Source: a virus
Reading direction: 5' to 3' (one strand)
Length of the DNA: 62,362 bases
Virus record (IMG/VR): IMGVR_UViG_3300009146_000015
Location: 1-62,362 of that record
Shown: piece after piece, positions 18,128 to 26,385 of the stretch
Layout of the letters: each line of letters begins with the position of its first letter
How positions within the stretch are numbered: position 1 is the first letter of the stretch
Position numbers and translations under genes: made by a program
Notes under the pieces: model-generated
Told to the model about the DNA's origin: nothing
Seen by the model: the letters and a program-made list of their open reading frames with translations, nothing else
The model's database searches: none

Positions 18128-18649
18128 CTACTTGTGTTTCTTGCTACTCTTACGTTTGATCGGATCGCCCTTCCGGTACGCTTTGACCGCGCCGCCCTTG
18201 TTGTAACCGGGCGCCTGCTGGGGAGGCGCTGGCGCCATAGGAACCGGCGCCGGACCTTTCGTCCTGCCGGTCGGAGCAGCTGATGCCATTCTCGGCTGTG
18301 TGGGTGGCGGCGCAGGCCCCTTCGTCCTGCCGGTCGGTGACGTCGCTCGCACCGCAGTCGCAGTACGGGTTGGCGGCGCAGGTGATTTGGGCCCGCGCGG
18401 TGTTACCGGGTGAGCAGTAGCCTGCGCCATGCCTGGCCGCGTAGGCGGCGCGGCAGCGGTGCGGGTGGGTGCAGGCTTGGGTCCGCGCGGTGTTACCGGG
18501 TGAGCAGTAGCCTGCGCCATGCCTGGCCGCGTAGGCGGCGCGGCAGCGGTGCGGGTGGGCGCTGGCTTGGGTCCACGCGGTATTGCCGGGCGAGCAGTAG
18601 CCTGCGCCATGCCGGGAGTCTGCGGGGGTGGACGTGGGGGTAGGGCCAT
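18128..18649 (-). CDS. Low-complexity Pro/Ala/Thr-rich repeat protein (173 aa)
   Basis: The frame has a strong Shine-Dalgarno (GGAGGAA) before ATG 18649. The central part has repeats of a 30-residue unit (PTRPGMAQATAHP then VTPRGPKPAPTRTAAAP), encoded by 90-bp nearly identical DNA repeats. The C-terminus is basic (KRKSSKKHK). A protein this rich in Pro, Ala, Thr and Arg must be disordered; the basic end could contact DNA or the capsid interior. Frame assignment is supported by the clean start and by the stop abutting the palindrome at 18110. Function unknown. Confidence 0.5.
   Translation of the reverse strand: MALPPRPPPQTPGMAQATARPAIPRGPKPAPTRTAAAPPTRPGMAQATAHPVTPRGPKPAPTRTAAAPPTRPGMAQATAHPVTPRGPKSPAPPTRTATAVRATSPTGRTKGPAPPPTQPRMASAAPTGRTKGPAPVPMAPAPPQQAPGYNKGGAVKAYRKGDPIKRKSSKKHK
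18391..18610 (-). repeat. Tandem 90-bp repeats in the Pro/Ala/Thr-rich gene
   Basis: Two full 90-bp units start at 18421 and 18511, with partial units on each side. They are almost identical at DNA level, which indicates recent slippage or duplication; each encodes 30 residues. Confidence 0.85.
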
Positions 18650-18657
18650 AGTTCCTC

Positions 18658-19041
18658 CTATCCGTGGGTGATTGTCCCACTGTTGATCTGCACGGTCTGA
18701 CCGGACGAGATCGCGACCGAATTGATGATGATATCGCTGGCGGAGACGCCAACAGTCAGGCCGGACACCACCACCGCCCCGGTGCTGTCACGCAGCTCCG
18801 CCTTGGCCGCGGTGCCGGTAGCCGACGCGATCGCCGACTTTGGCATTCCGGCGAGGGTCAGCACCGCGCCGGAAACCGTCCCGGCCGGATCGGCCAGCGT
18901 GATGGTGCAAAGCACGCCGGTTGCCCCGGACAGCGCCGAGGTGCCGATAACCAGTGTCGCAGCGGCAGGGCCAGCATCGAGCGCGGCTTCGACTGCGTTC
19001 ATCCGCGTGGTCTTCAGCGCGGCAGCATAAACAACGGCCAT
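18658..19041 (-). CDS. Putative head decoration protein (127 aa)
   Basis: The start ATG 19041 follows TTAGGAG at good spacing. The protein is almost free of Lys, Arg and aromatic residues and is rich in Ala, Gly, Ser, Thr and Val, with beta-strand alternation in the second half (DIIINSVAISSGQTVQINSG). This composition is typical of small phage capsid-decoration or fibre-like proteins. It lies between the head-tail adaptor genes and the rod proteins. No enzymatic residues can be seen; the call rests on composition and position. Confidence 0.55.
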   Translation of the reverse strand: MAVVYAAALKTTRMNAVEAALDAGPAAATLVIGTSALSGATGVLCTITLADPAGTVSGAVLTLAGMPKSAIASATGTAAKAELRDSTGAVVVSGLTVGVSASDIIINSVAISSGQTVQINSGTITHG

Positions 19042-19043
19042 GG

Positions 19044-19664
19044 CTATCTCCTAAGCATGGGCATGAACTGCTGGGGGAAGCGCCAGCGCTGCGCCCCGCG
19101 CGTATGGGCGTGCAGGTAATCGACCTTGGCCTGCCCGATCGAGTTGCGGAATTTCTGCCCGTAGAGCACGCCGATCTCACCGTTCGACCACGGTTTGTTC
19201 GGCATCAGGGCCATCTTGTAGACCAGCCCACTGGTGATTGTCTGGTGGTAGCGCTCGAGGATCCAGGTCGGGCACTGCGGGAAGCCGGCGCGGGTCACCG
19301 GGTCGAGCACGGTCAGCGACACCCGGACTTGCGCCGGTTGGATTTCCGACGGCGCCCGGTACAGCTGCAGCCAGCCAGGCTGCGGCATCACCGCCGGAAT
19401 TTCATGGACGCGGTAGTCGCTGTCCGCCGGCCAGCAATAGATCAGGTGGACGATCCGCCCGGTTATCGGCACCACGTCGTAGTCGACGACGTCAGGCTGG
19501 GCCTCGAACGGAATGTCCTCGTACCAGATGTCGGTCTCGCTGAGCAGCTCGTCGAGGACGTTGTAGAGTTCGTACTGGATACCGTCTTCGATCGACCCGG
19601 GCAGGTGGATTTTGGCATTGTTGACGATGCGGGTGAGGATGGCCTTGGGGGTGCTCTCGACCAT
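19044..19664 (-). CDS. Putative head-tail adaptor / tail connector protein (206 aa)
   Basis: The N-terminal helix (AILTRIVNNAKIHLPGS), the beta-rich middle with VVPITGRIVHLIYC and the end motif NSIGQAKVDYLHAHTRG are typical of a conserved phage neck/connector protein encoded between the coat gene and the tail genes of podovirus-like phages. The family role is connecting portal to tail; which ring it forms is not determinable here. It starts one base after the stop of the DUF6682-like adaptor gene, so the two are probably made together. Confidence 0.6.
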   Translation of the reverse strand: MVESTPKAILTRIVNNAKIHLPGSIEDGIQYELYNVLDELLSETDIWYEDIPFEAQPDVVDYDVVPITGRIVHLIYCWPADSDYRVHEIPAVMPQPGWLQLYRAPSEIQPAQVRVSLTVLDPVTRAGFPQCPTWILERYHQTITSGLVYKMALMPNKPWSNGEIGVLYGQKFRNSIGQAKVDYLHAHTRGAQRWRFPQQFMPMLRR

Positions 19665-19665
19665 T

Positions 19666-20007
19666 CTACACCGCCGTTGTCATCTGCGCGGCGAAGGATG
19701 TGAGGAAGGCGCTGGCGCGAGCATCAGTCGTCTCCTCCTCGTCCCGCAACTGGGCATGACCTACCATGAAAAACAGCACAGCGCGACGGTAGCCCGGGTC
19801 AATGTCGACCTCGGTGGCAGCCAGCACCGGATATTCCGGGGTAGTAGCGTACTTGAGGAACAGGTCGCGGCGCAGCTTGTGCGCCTGCTCCAGTCCCATG
19901 TTGAGGCCGGAGATCAGCTCCGTGTCGGCGTAACGGTACGGAACCAGTAGATCCTGCAGGAGGATCCTTGCCTCACGGACATAGTCCTCGACGGTGACCA
20001 GCGCCAC
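19666..20007 (-). CDS. Head-tail connector, DUF6682-like (113 aa)
   Basis: The helical N-terminus (TVEDYVREARILLQDL) followed by RYADTELISGLNMGLEQA matches the layout of phage DUF6682-type adaptors, which sit below the portal. The start is GTG 20007 with an excellent GGGAGG Shine-Dalgarno. This is the first gene after the hairpin and TTACTT palindrome that separate it from the coat gene, so its level may be set independently of the coat protein. The family call is from memory of the pattern and should be treated as probable. Confidence 0.6.
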   Translation of the reverse strand: MALVTVEDYVREARILLQDLLVPYRYADTELISGLNMGLEQAHKLRRDLFLKYATTPEYPVLAATEVDIDPGYRRAVLFFMVGHAQLRDEEETTDARASAFLTSFAAQMTTAV

Positions 20008-20018
20008 GACGCACCTCC

Positions 20019-20036
20019 CTTACTTTCACAAGTAAC
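20019..20036. promoter_or_regulatory. Palindrome site 6 (perfect core)
   Basis: CTTACTTTCACAAGTAAC lies between the coat-gene hairpin and the GGGAGG leader of the connector gene. Confidence 0.85.
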
Positions 20037-20067
20037 GGCGTCCCTGCGACCAGCTCACAGGGACGCC
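20037..20067 (-). terminator. Hairpin downstream of the major capsid gene
   Basis: Perfect 10-bp GC-rich stem (GGCGTCCCTG with CAGGGACGCC) and an 11-nt loop lie in the gap after the capsid stop codon. Read in the direction of transcription it is followed at once by the TTACTT palindrome, which begins GTTACTT. There is no long T run, so it may be a partial terminator or an mRNA-stabilising hairpin for the abundant coat transcript. Confidence 0.6.
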
Positions 20068-20111
20068 TACTCGACAGCAATCAAAACGCTATAGGCAGGG
20101 AGTAGGGCCTA

Positions 20112-21107
20112 CTACACCTTGATGACAATCGCTTCCGCGATCGCGATGCTGTCGAGAACCTTCCAGCCGTAGATCTGCAAGCCACGAAGCAGGGTCGAGA
20201 AGCTGAGCTCGGAGCGCATCGTCTCGACGTTGGTGAACTGCGACGCGAAGGTCAGACCGTGCGAGGTACCGGCATAGAACGGCTGCTCGCCAGCGGCGAG
20301 CGCGGGCGGGCCGGTCACCGGACCACGGGGCAGGAGGTTGGAGACGTAGATGGTGGCGCGGTCGATCTGCCCGATGCGGCCGTTGCGGAGCGGCGACACG
20401 CTGTCACCGGTCAGGTAAGCCTGACGGAGCTCGGACTGCTTGAGCATCATCGCGGCCCAGGCCGGGATAACCACCCAGCGCCCACTCTCCGGGATGTTCT
20501 GCTCGTCGAGGATCTGCATCAGCCGCAGGATGACGTCGAGGATCTCGACCTGGCCGGTGGTCGGCGACCGGGCGACGACGGCAAGCGGCGTGCCGGTGAC
20601 ACCAAGGTTGACGTCGCCGGAGATCATGCCGGCGGCAATGCCGCGGTTCTTGGCGTGGGCTTTTCCGAGCAGGTCGAGGAGGACCGCGCGGTCGACCACG
20701 ATCTTCATCTGCTCGCCAGCGTCGTCAGACCAGATGTCGAGCAGGTTGATGTCGGACTGGATCCGCATCACGTCGTCGAGGGCGAGGTTGAAGTAGTCGC
20801 CCTTGTCGATCAGCAGCTCGACATTGCCACCTTCCGGACGGTCGATGGTGAGCAGGCCGTCAGCCCGGTACGGCCGAATGGTGATGGTCGGCTTGGTGCG
20901 GATGATAACCTTGTCGCCCTGCGACTTGATCTCGCCCTCGTAGTCGGTGTTCGAGATCGCCGCGAGCACGGTGCTCGCATAGAACTTCTCGATCAGCTTG
21001 CCCGACCAGATTTCCGGGATGAACTTGTTGGCAGAAAGCGCGTTGGCAGTCGAACCGACCGGCCAAAGCGGAGGTGTGGTACCAGCACCTGCTACTGGGA
21101 ATGCCAT
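20112..21107 (-). CDS. Major capsid (coat) protein (331 aa)
   Basis: Length, position after a scaffold gene and the sequence pattern fit an HK97-fold major capsid protein. The N-terminal region has FIPEIWSGKLIEKFYAST; next come an extended-loop-like GDKVIIRTKPTITIRPY and RPEGGNVELLIDKGDYF, then VLLDLLGKAHAKNRGI; the end is beta-rich. Proteins starting this way are widespread coat proteins of podo- and siphophages. A hairpin follows the stop codon, as often seen for abundantly expressed coat genes. ATG 21107 is preceded by AAGGAA. I am confident of coat function, less so of subfamily. Confidence 0.85.
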   Translation of the reverse strand: MAFPVAGAGTTPPLWPVGSTANALSANKFIPEIWSGKLIEKFYASTVLAAISNTDYEGEIKSQGDKVIIRTKPTITIRPYRADGLLTIDRPEGGNVELLIDKGDYFNLALDDVMRIQSDINLLDIWSDDAGEQMKIVVDRAVLLDLLGKAHAKNRGIAAGMISGDVNLGVTGTPLAVVARSPTTGQVEILDVILRLMQILDEQNIPESGRWVVIPAWAAMMLKQSELRQAYLTGDSVSPLRNGRIGQIDRATIYVSNLLPRGPVTGPPALAAGEQPFYAGTSHGLTFASQFTNVETMRSELSFSTLLRGLQIYGWKVLDSIAIAEAIVIKV

Positions 21108-21153
21108 TTCCTTGGCTCCGGGTTAGCCCCTCGCGGGACGACCCGGAGGAGCG

Positions 21154-22149
21154 CTAAACGATACGACCCTCGTTTGCAGCGAGGATGATTTCGGCGTCGT
21201 TCTCCAGCTTCTCCGCTTCCCGGCCGCGGTATTTGCCTGCGGCCACGTCGGCATAGAACTGGGTAATCTGCTGTCGGGTGATGACTGGCTTGTCAGCGGG
21301 CGTTGGACCCGGTGCCGCTGGGCTGGCTCTGCCTGGTGCCGCGAGACTTTCGAGCGGGATCTTGGCAGGCTGCGGCGTGGCCGACCCATTGGTCGGTGCT
21401 GGCGGCGTACCGTTTCCCGGCGAAGGCGGAGACCCTGCAGCCTCTTCAGCCACAAAAGCCTTGAAGAAGTTCAGCACGCGAGCGGTCTGATTGCTCGTGT
21501 AGGCTGACTTCAACAACTCATGCCGTATAACACCGGAAAAAGCGTCAGGCAACGCCAACCACGACAGAAACTTGTCGTCGTAGTTGATCGTCCGCCACTC
21601 GGGCATCGCCTCGTCAAGCTGCGATTTCATCTTCTCCCGCGCATCGGTAACCACCGCGGTCTGCACCGTGCCGACGCCAGCGCTCAACTCGTTGAGCTGA
21701 CGCTGGATCTTGAACATCTCGGAGGCTAGTTCCTCGCGGGCTTTCTTGCCGACGACGCTCAGGAACTCCGACCCGTACTCCTCTTCTTCCTCTGGGGTCA
21801 CCAGCTTGGCCGGCGGCGCCGGTTGCGGCTGCGGCTGGGGGCGCTGGGGCTGCGGCTGCGCCGGACGCTGCGCCTCAAGTGCCGCCAGCCGGGCTGCGAG
21901 AGTTTTCCGTTCACTCTCGGCTTTGGCGAGCCGACCCTCGGTCGACCTCAGCTTGTGCTCCATATCCGTTTCTGGTGTCGGGGCAGGAGCAGGAGGCGTT
22001 GGCGGGGTTTCGGCTGGCGGCGCTTCAGGCGCCTCGCCGGCTGCTTCCTTCCGCATCGCCTCCTGCAGCGCCAGGGCGCGCTGGGTGGCGGCGACGACGG
22101 CAGCGGGCAGGCGGACGTTGGTATCGACGGGGGCTATCTGGACGGCCAT
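21154..22149 (-). CDS. Capsid scaffold protein (331 aa)
   Basis: It lies immediately before the coat gene. A helical segment at about residues 60-95 (KLRSTEGRLAKAESERK) is followed by a Gln/Pro-rich linker (about 95-115) and a second helical acidic part. The conserved end, TRQQITQFYADVAAGKYRG with REAEKLENDAEI, is the signature C-terminus of phage scaffolds that binds the coat protein. No active-site residues of a protease are visible, so maturation proteolysis is not indicated. It starts at ATG 22149, overlapping the upstream gene by 16 bp. Confidence 0.8.
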   Translation of the reverse strand: MAVQIAPVDTNVRLPAAVVAATQRALALQEAMRKEAAGEAPEAPPAETPPTPPAPAPTPETDMEHKLRSTEGRLAKAESERKTLAARLAALEAQRPAQPQPQRPQPQPQPAPPAKLVTPEEEEEYGSEFLSVVGKKAREELASEMFKIQRQLNELSAGVGTVQTAVVTDAREKMKSQLDEAMPEWRTINYDDKFLSWLALPDAFSGVIRHELLKSAYTSNQTARVLNFFKAFVAEEAAGSPPSPGNGTPPAPTNGSATPQPAKIPLESLAAPGRASPAAPGPTPADKPVITRQQITQFYADVAAGKYRGREAEKLENDAEIILAANEGRIV

Positions 22150-22418
22150 GGGGTTTTCTCGATTGCTGGTTTGGCTTTACGCAAACGCTCGACGTTCTCG
22201 ACGGTCCTGCGGGCGTCGGCCAGCAGGTTGAAAATGTACTGCGCCTGCACGGCTTGACCCTGGAAATTGGACAGGGTGGCTGGCTCCGATGCAACCAGCT
22301 TCTTCACCGCCTCGGCGACGTAGGCGTCGAACGCCTTGATGAACTCCTCCCACTCACGCGGCGCGGCAGAAGAGAGCTGGAAGGCGGTAACCACCAGCCC
22401 TTCTGTAACCGACGCCAT
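22134..22418 (-). CDS. Small helical head-operon protein (94 aa)
   Basis: The start ATG 22418 directly follows the stop of the previous small gene, and the end overlaps the scaffold start. The sequence is mainly helical, with WEEFIKAFDAYVAEAV, VQAQYIFNLLADARRT and ENVERLRKAKPAIEK. It has no cysteine or transmembrane segment. Small helical proteins at this place are common in podovirus head operons, but their role is generally unknown. I do not assign a function. Confidence 0.6.
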   Translation of the reverse strand: MASVTEGLVVTAFQLSSAAPREWEEFIKAFDAYVAEAVKKLVASEPATLSNFQGQAVQAQYIFNLLADARRTVENVERLRKAKPAIEKTPWPSR

Positions 22419-22658
22419 CTAGGCCGGCGTCTGGTTCTTGGCGGTGTTCTTGCCGCTCATCTTGCCAGAGCCGCCACCGCTGGCGAACCTGCCGCCGCCG
22501 CGACCCATCTGTGCCGACTGGCCGGGGGTCTGAGGTCCCGCCGAGTTCTTGCCCGACATCTTGTGTCCGCCCGCATCGACGAACTTCGGTGAGCTCTTCT
22601 TGGTGGTTTTTCCCTTGGTCGCCGGAGGGGACTTCCCCTTCGCAGGATACTCAGCCAT
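22419..22658 (-). CDS. Small basic Gly/Ser/Lys-rich protein (79 aa)
   Basis: The protein is basic and disordered, with an internally repeated motif: KMSGKNSAGPQTPGQ in the middle and KMSGKNTAKNQTP at the end, joined by a glycine-rich hinge (GRGGGRFASGGGSG). It begins with a Lys/Pro-rich stretch. The stop codon abuts the next gene. Such proteins are encoded next to portal and scaffold genes in other phages without known role; nucleic-acid binding is possible from charge alone. Confidence 0.5.
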   Translation of the reverse strand: MAEYPAKGKSPPATKGKTTKKSSPKFVDAGGHKMSGKNSAGPQTPGQSAQMGRGGGRFASGGGSGKMSGKNTAKNQTPA

Positions 22659-22698
22659 GGATGCGCTCCTTTATCGGGTTGGTTGGTGGTTGATTACG

Positions 22699-22716
22699 GT
22701 TACTTTACAAAGTAAC
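22699..22716. promoter_or_regulatory. Palindrome site 7 (perfect core)
   Basis: GTTACTTTACAAAGTAAC overlaps the stop of the 71-aa gene and lies 41 bp before the next leftward gene. Confidence 0.85.
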
Positions 22717-22931
22717 TAGGGTACCGCGATCAGCGCTGCACGCACCATGGTGCTGAGATCGCCATCGTTGATGTTACGCTGGGTCGGCGAGAATGTCGCC
22801 CCGATGACGAAGCCCATGTCGTGGCGGTTGACCTTGACCATATCGACGGCAGCATGGTTGGCCCGTGCCAGCTTGATGTACTTCTCAAGATCACCATCGT
22901 CGATCTTGTAGGGGATATCGGTGAGCGGCAT
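22716..22931 (-). CDS. Small head-operon protein (71 aa)
   Basis: ATG 22931 follows the Ig-like gene by 9 bp with a purine-rich leader. The sequence has two similar halves: IDDGDLEKYIKLARANHAA and NINDGDLSTMVRAALIAV, suggesting a duplicated helical unit. The intervening KVNRHDMGFVIGATFSP is probably a strand pair. The stop codon falls within the TTACTT palindrome at 22699. Function unknown. Confidence 0.55.
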   Translation of the reverse strand: MPLTDIPYKIDDGDLEKYIKLARANHAAVDMVKVNRHDMGFVIGATFSPTQRNINDGDLSTMVRAALIAVP

Positions 22932-22940
22932 GTCTGCCTC

Positions 22941-23510
22941 CTAAGCGGTGGTGAACGACCACGCCGTGGTCGAAGCCTGTGCGGCGACATTGTTGCCAGC
23001 AATGTCGCGCACCACGCCAGCGGTCCAGGTGATGTAATACTCAACCCCCGGTGTCAGCGCCACCGGAGGCCACAGCGAAACCTTGTCGCCGCCGACCAGC
23101 GACGCCTGCCCGATCCCCGGTCCGACATTGGTCGGGATCACCCAGGCAGCCACTGCCGTGCCACCGATCGTCGTCCGCAGTGAAAACTGCCCGACGCCAA
23201 ACACCACCGGCTCGTCGAACGTCACTGCCGGCTTGACGCCGACCGCGACCCCGGTCGCATTGTCGAACGGGTTGAGCACGCTGACCGCCGGCGGCGTGGT
23301 GTCGGTAGCGGCTTCGACCTGAGCGTTGATGATGATCTCGGAAATGTCGTGATCGTCGCAGTTGAGATGAGCCGGCGTAATCGCCAGTACCGTCTCCATC
23401 TGTTTGATCACCTTGGCGTAATCGCCGGTATCGATCGACGTACGCCCCGACCCAGCGACCCTGAGCACCTTCGGGATGTCGTGAAAGTCGATGTCGCGAT
23501 AGATCGGCAT
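22941..23510 (-). CDS. Virion protein with bacterial Ig-like (Big_5/SbsA-type) domain (189 aa)
   Basis: Residues about 75-189 read as one Ig-like domain of the SbsA/Big_5 type (PF13205-like). It opens TTPPAVSVLNPFDNATGV, passes through PAVTFDEPVVFG and VALTPGVEYYITWTAG, and ends VRDIAGNNVAAQ to WSFTTA. The N-terminal 65 residues form a separate helical segment with YAKVIKQMETVLAIT. Ig-like domains on phage heads usually bind weakly to host surfaces or decorate the capsid. The start overlaps the portal stop (ATGA), so the two are co-translated. Confidence 0.7.
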   Translation of the reverse strand: MPIYRDIDFHDIPKVLRVAGSGRTSIDTGDYAKVIKQMETVLAITPAHLNCDDHDISEIIINAQVEAATDTTPPAVSVLNPFDNATGVAVGVKPAVTFDEPVVFGVGQFSLRTTIGGTAVAAWVIPTNVGPGIGQASLVGGDKVSLWPPVALTPGVEYYITWTAGVVRDIAGNNVAAQASTTAWSFTTA

Positions 23511-25654
23511 CAGCCTACCCCTCCCGCTACCGTCGGACTGACCCGCGGCCCCATGTCCTCAGTCGCCACCGGGCCCTGCTGCGCGCCCTGCGCCTCCGCC
23601 CCCGCCTGTTCGGGGGAAACCGGACTCGGCACCACACCGCGCGCCATCGCCGCCTCAAGCTGGGCCTGAGCTTCCGCCTCGGCTTCCTGCTGCGCGATCT
23701 CTTCTTCCGAAGGTACAATATTATCGCCATCCATACCAATGGTGTCGGCAACCGAGCGCAGGATGTTGGCACGACCCTTGGTGCCAAGGATCGGCGCGTC
23801 GATCGGGTTGGCAGTGATCTGCAGGAACTCGAGCTGGCGGGAACGCTGGGTCTCGCGCTGCACCGCGACGTTCACCCCCTTGACCTGGATTTTCTCGTTG
23901 CCGTTGAACACCCCGGTGGTGTCGGTCAGCATCAAGAGATCATAGAGGTAGCTGAGCATCTGCTCCATGATATCGCCGTCGATATTAGCGGCAACCGTCT
24001 GCAGGATCTTCGACGCGTTGCCCATCAGCATGGCCAGCCCGGCGGCAGTGCGCCCGGCGCCGGCCCCGGCTCCCTGCCCGCTCAGGTACTTCGGGATGGC
24101 GCTCAGATCGTCGGCAATGGCATTGAAGCGTTCGTAGATCGCCAGCAGGTCCTGAGCATTACTGTTGGGCTGAAAGAACGAGATGGGGGCTTGCGTGTTG
24201 TTGCCCATCGGGTCGGAATTGACGTGCCAGCGCTTCCACGGATAAAGGTCCTCGCCGTCCTCGCCCGGTGACAATCGATCGTCGGTGACCACCACCTGCG
24301 GGCCTGAAGCAATACTGAGGTTGTTAACCAGCGCCCGAAGCGTTGCTGCCGCCACGTCCTCGATATCGGCCAGGATATCAGGCAACCCGTTGCCTACCGG
24401 CGTTCCGGGCACCTTCTCGAAGCTGGTGACGAAGTAGTTGTGACGCTGGCGCGGGCTCGGGTTCATCGTGCATTTGATGACGTGCGTCCCGATCAGGTAG
24501 AGCTCGACCTTGTAGTCGCGCATCGGGTCGCTGACCCCCTGCATGCCCCAGTCGATCAGCATCCTGCCCTGAATGTTACCGTTGAAAGTAAGGTAATTGA
24601 GCATCCCCGAGCGGTTATACCTCGGGTTCTCCCGGTTCTCCTGGATCGCCCGCTCGGCGTCGTAGCTGTCCCAGTCGTCGGCAATGCCGCCGCGCCCGTA
24701 CTCGTCGAGCACCGCTTGCACTTCGTCGTGCATGTACCCCGGCAGGTCGAGGCAGTCGTTGAGCTCGGCGCGGGTGATCCGCCCGCGTTCGATGACGTCG
24801 GCATGCTCGACGGTGCGCGCGCCCGGCGTCCAGTAGACGTCGAAGGGCGACAGGCGCTCCCACTGCATCTTGGGAACCTGCTTGGTCGCCGAGACGCCAT
24901 CAGTGCCCCACACCACCTGCGGCATGATCCGCACCACCGGCCCCTTGAGCACGCAGTAAGGAAACAATGGGATGTCGACCACCAGCTCGGCCAGAGCGTG
25001 GTAGAACCCGCCCTCCTGCAGCAGCTCCTCGATCCGCTTCTCGGCAGCTGTCGCCCGCTTCTGCGCCTTCTTGGTTTCAGCTTTCTTCGCCTCCGCCATC
25101 AGCCCTTCGACGCGGGTCTTGATCTGCAGCGGCTCGACCGACTGACCGGCAGCCGCCACCGTGTCGAGCTCGACCTCGACCAGCCGTTTGATGTGCTCGA
25201 TCATATCCTGCGGGATATCCGGATCGGCCGGCGGCGCCAGCCCCCACGGCTTATCCGGCGACAGGTACACGTCGCGGAGCAGCGAACTGGCGCCGCGGCA
25301 TTTCATTGCGATGATGCGGGGATACACCTCGCTGCCACCGAACTGCCTGATCTGCTGCAGCTTGCTGGGGTGGTACTCACCGTTGAAAGTGCGGAGCGCG
25401 CTGATCAGCCGCGCCGACCAGCCGCCACTGACCATGTCGCGATGGGTGCGGAACATGTCGTAGAGCCCGCGGACGTAACCCGCCAGGCTGGTCATGGTCT
25501 GAACGTTCTTGCCGGCCTTGGCGTAGCTCTCAGCCTTGAGCTTGTCCTGCGCCTGCAGCTGCTGCTCGTACTGACCCGGGGGGACGACCCGGACTGCACC
25601 GCGACTGGGATGTGAGTAGGCTGGTGCTAATGGGATCGGCAGCGCCGCGGCCAT
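23510..25654 (-). CDS. Portal protein (714 aa)
   Basis: The length is typical of podovirus portals. The N-terminal part has YVRGLYDMFRTHRD and a conserved MKCRGASSLLRDVYLSP region. The middle has WERLSPFDVYWTPGARTVEH, a recurrent portal motif. The C-terminal part is helical with ALRALVNNLSIASGPQVVV and GRTAAGLAMLMGNASK, and a Gln/Glu/Ala-rich end that would form the barrel. It is the first gene of the leftward arm, divergent from the small terminase with 71 bp between them. A TATACT box at 25684 lies in that gap but I cannot assign it to one direction. Confidence 0.85.
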   Translation of the reverse strand: MAAALPIPLAPAYSHPSRGAVRVVPPGQYEQQLQAQDKLKAESYAKAGKNVQTMTSLAGYVRGLYDMFRTHRDMVSGGWSARLISALRTFNGEYHPSKLQQIRQFGGSEVYPRIIAMKCRGASSLLRDVYLSPDKPWGLAPPADPDIPQDMIEHIKRLVEVELDTVAAAGQSVEPLQIKTRVEGLMAEAKKAETKKAQKRATAAEKRIEELLQEGGFYHALAELVVDIPLFPYCVLKGPVVRIMPQVVWGTDGVSATKQVPKMQWERLSPFDVYWTPGARTVEHADVIERGRITRAELNDCLDLPGYMHDEVQAVLDEYGRGGIADDWDSYDAERAIQENRENPRYNRSGMLNYLTFNGNIQGRMLIDWGMQGVSDPMRDYKVELYLIGTHVIKCTMNPSPRQRHNYFVTSFEKVPGTPVGNGLPDILADIEDVAAATLRALVNNLSIASGPQVVVTDDRLSPGEDGEDLYPWKRWHVNSDPMGNNTQAPISFFQPNSNAQDLLAIYERFNAIADDLSAIPKYLSGQGAGAGAGRTAAGLAMLMGNASKILQTVAANIDGDIMEQMLSYLYDLLMLTDTTGVFNGNEKIQVKGVNVAVQRETQRSRQLEFLQITANPIDAPILGTKGRANILRSVADTIGMDGDNIVPSEEEIAQQEAEAEAQAQLEAAMARGVVPSPVSPEQAGAEAQGAQQGPVATEDMGPRVSPTVAGGVG

Positions 25655-25725
25655 GGCGTCTCGCTTCTCGCTGTTTGCCGAGCTATACTAGCTTTACCCA
25701 ACCCGTCAAGCAGCGGACTCACGCA

Positions 25726-26328
25726 ATGTTGCCGATTTTACAACGGGATACCGACCTAATCAGGTTGGCACGCGAAATTGCCATCGACCACTACGATATC
25801 GAAGATGTACTCGATCGGTATCAGTTGAGTTATGACGCGTGGGGATGGTTGTGCGTGTACCCACGGTTTGCTACATTACTTGCGAACGAAGAGGAAGCGT
25901 GGAAATCGGCGAAAAATACTAAGGAAAGGGTACGGCTCAAGTCGGCGGCAGTGATCGAAGCGTACCTGGAGAGCGCCGCCACGTCGCTGCTCGACAGCAA
26001 GGAAACGCTGGTAGCGAAAACCGGGCTGGCCAAGCTGGTAGCGTCGTTCGCCGGGATCGGCACCGAGGCCGACCACAAGCATGCTGCCGGTGGCAGCGGC
26101 TTCTCGATCACCATCAACCTCGGCGACCGCACCGTGCAGGTCGGCACGGGCAGGGGGTTGCGGTTAGGTGAGGACGAGGACGACGAGGATGAGATGCCGG
26201 ATGGGGAGGATTTGGTGGAGGGAGCGCTCGAAATCGAGGAGTTTGGGGCGATTTCACCGGTTTTTGAGCTCGAAAACCTGCCCGATGTGAACGAAACCGC
26301 GACCGATCTGGCGTCTGATTTGAGCTAA
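25726..26328 (+). CDS. terS: Small terminase subunit-like protein (200 aa)
   Basis: I chose ATG 25726 rather than the far upstream start, which would overlap the portal gene. The N-terminal half is helical (DLIRLAREIAIDHYDIEDVL, RYQLSYDAWG) with helix-turn-helix character, followed by SAKNTKERVRLKSAAVIEA and LLDSKETLVAKTGLAKLVAS. The latter two resemble the oligomerisation helices of podovirus small terminases. The end is very acidic. Position one gene before the large terminase, diverging from the portal, supports DNA recognition for packaging. No direct DNA-binding test is possible from sequence. Confidence 0.65.
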   Translation: MLPILQRDTDLIRLAREIAIDHYDIEDVLDRYQLSYDAWGWLCVYPRFATLLANEEEAWKSAKNTKERVRLKSAAVIEAYLESAATSLLDSKETLVAKTGLAKLVASFAGIGTEADHKHAAGGSGFSITINLGDRTVQVGTGRGLRLGEDEDDEDEMPDGEDLVEGALEIEEFGAISPVFELENLPDVNETATDLASDLS

Positions 26329-26332
26329 AAAT

Positions 26333-26380
26333 GGGGGTTTTGGAAGGTTTTTGGGGATGTTTTTGGGGGTTTCAGGGGGG
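26333..26380 (+). other. G-rich run with quadruplex potential between terS and the next gene
   Basis: Four G tracts of 5, 4, 5 and 6 bases at 26333, 26353, 26365 and 26375 are separated by T-rich loops of 15, 8 and 5 bases. It fills the whole gap between terS and the following gene and is unlike the surrounding composition. It could fold as a quadruplex on the + strand or its mRNA, and the last G tract may also act as ribosome-binding site. Confidence 0.45.
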
Positions 26381-26385
26381 TTTTG

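Noticed and set aside
24575-24592. GTTACCGTTGAAAGTAAG in the portal gene as a palindrome copy
   Set aside because: Two mismatches fall in the left core and the last base departs from the usual C; too weak next to the other sites.
25684-25689. TATACT as a definite -10 box between portal and terS
   Set aside because: No acceptable -35 box at 16-18 bp in either direction.
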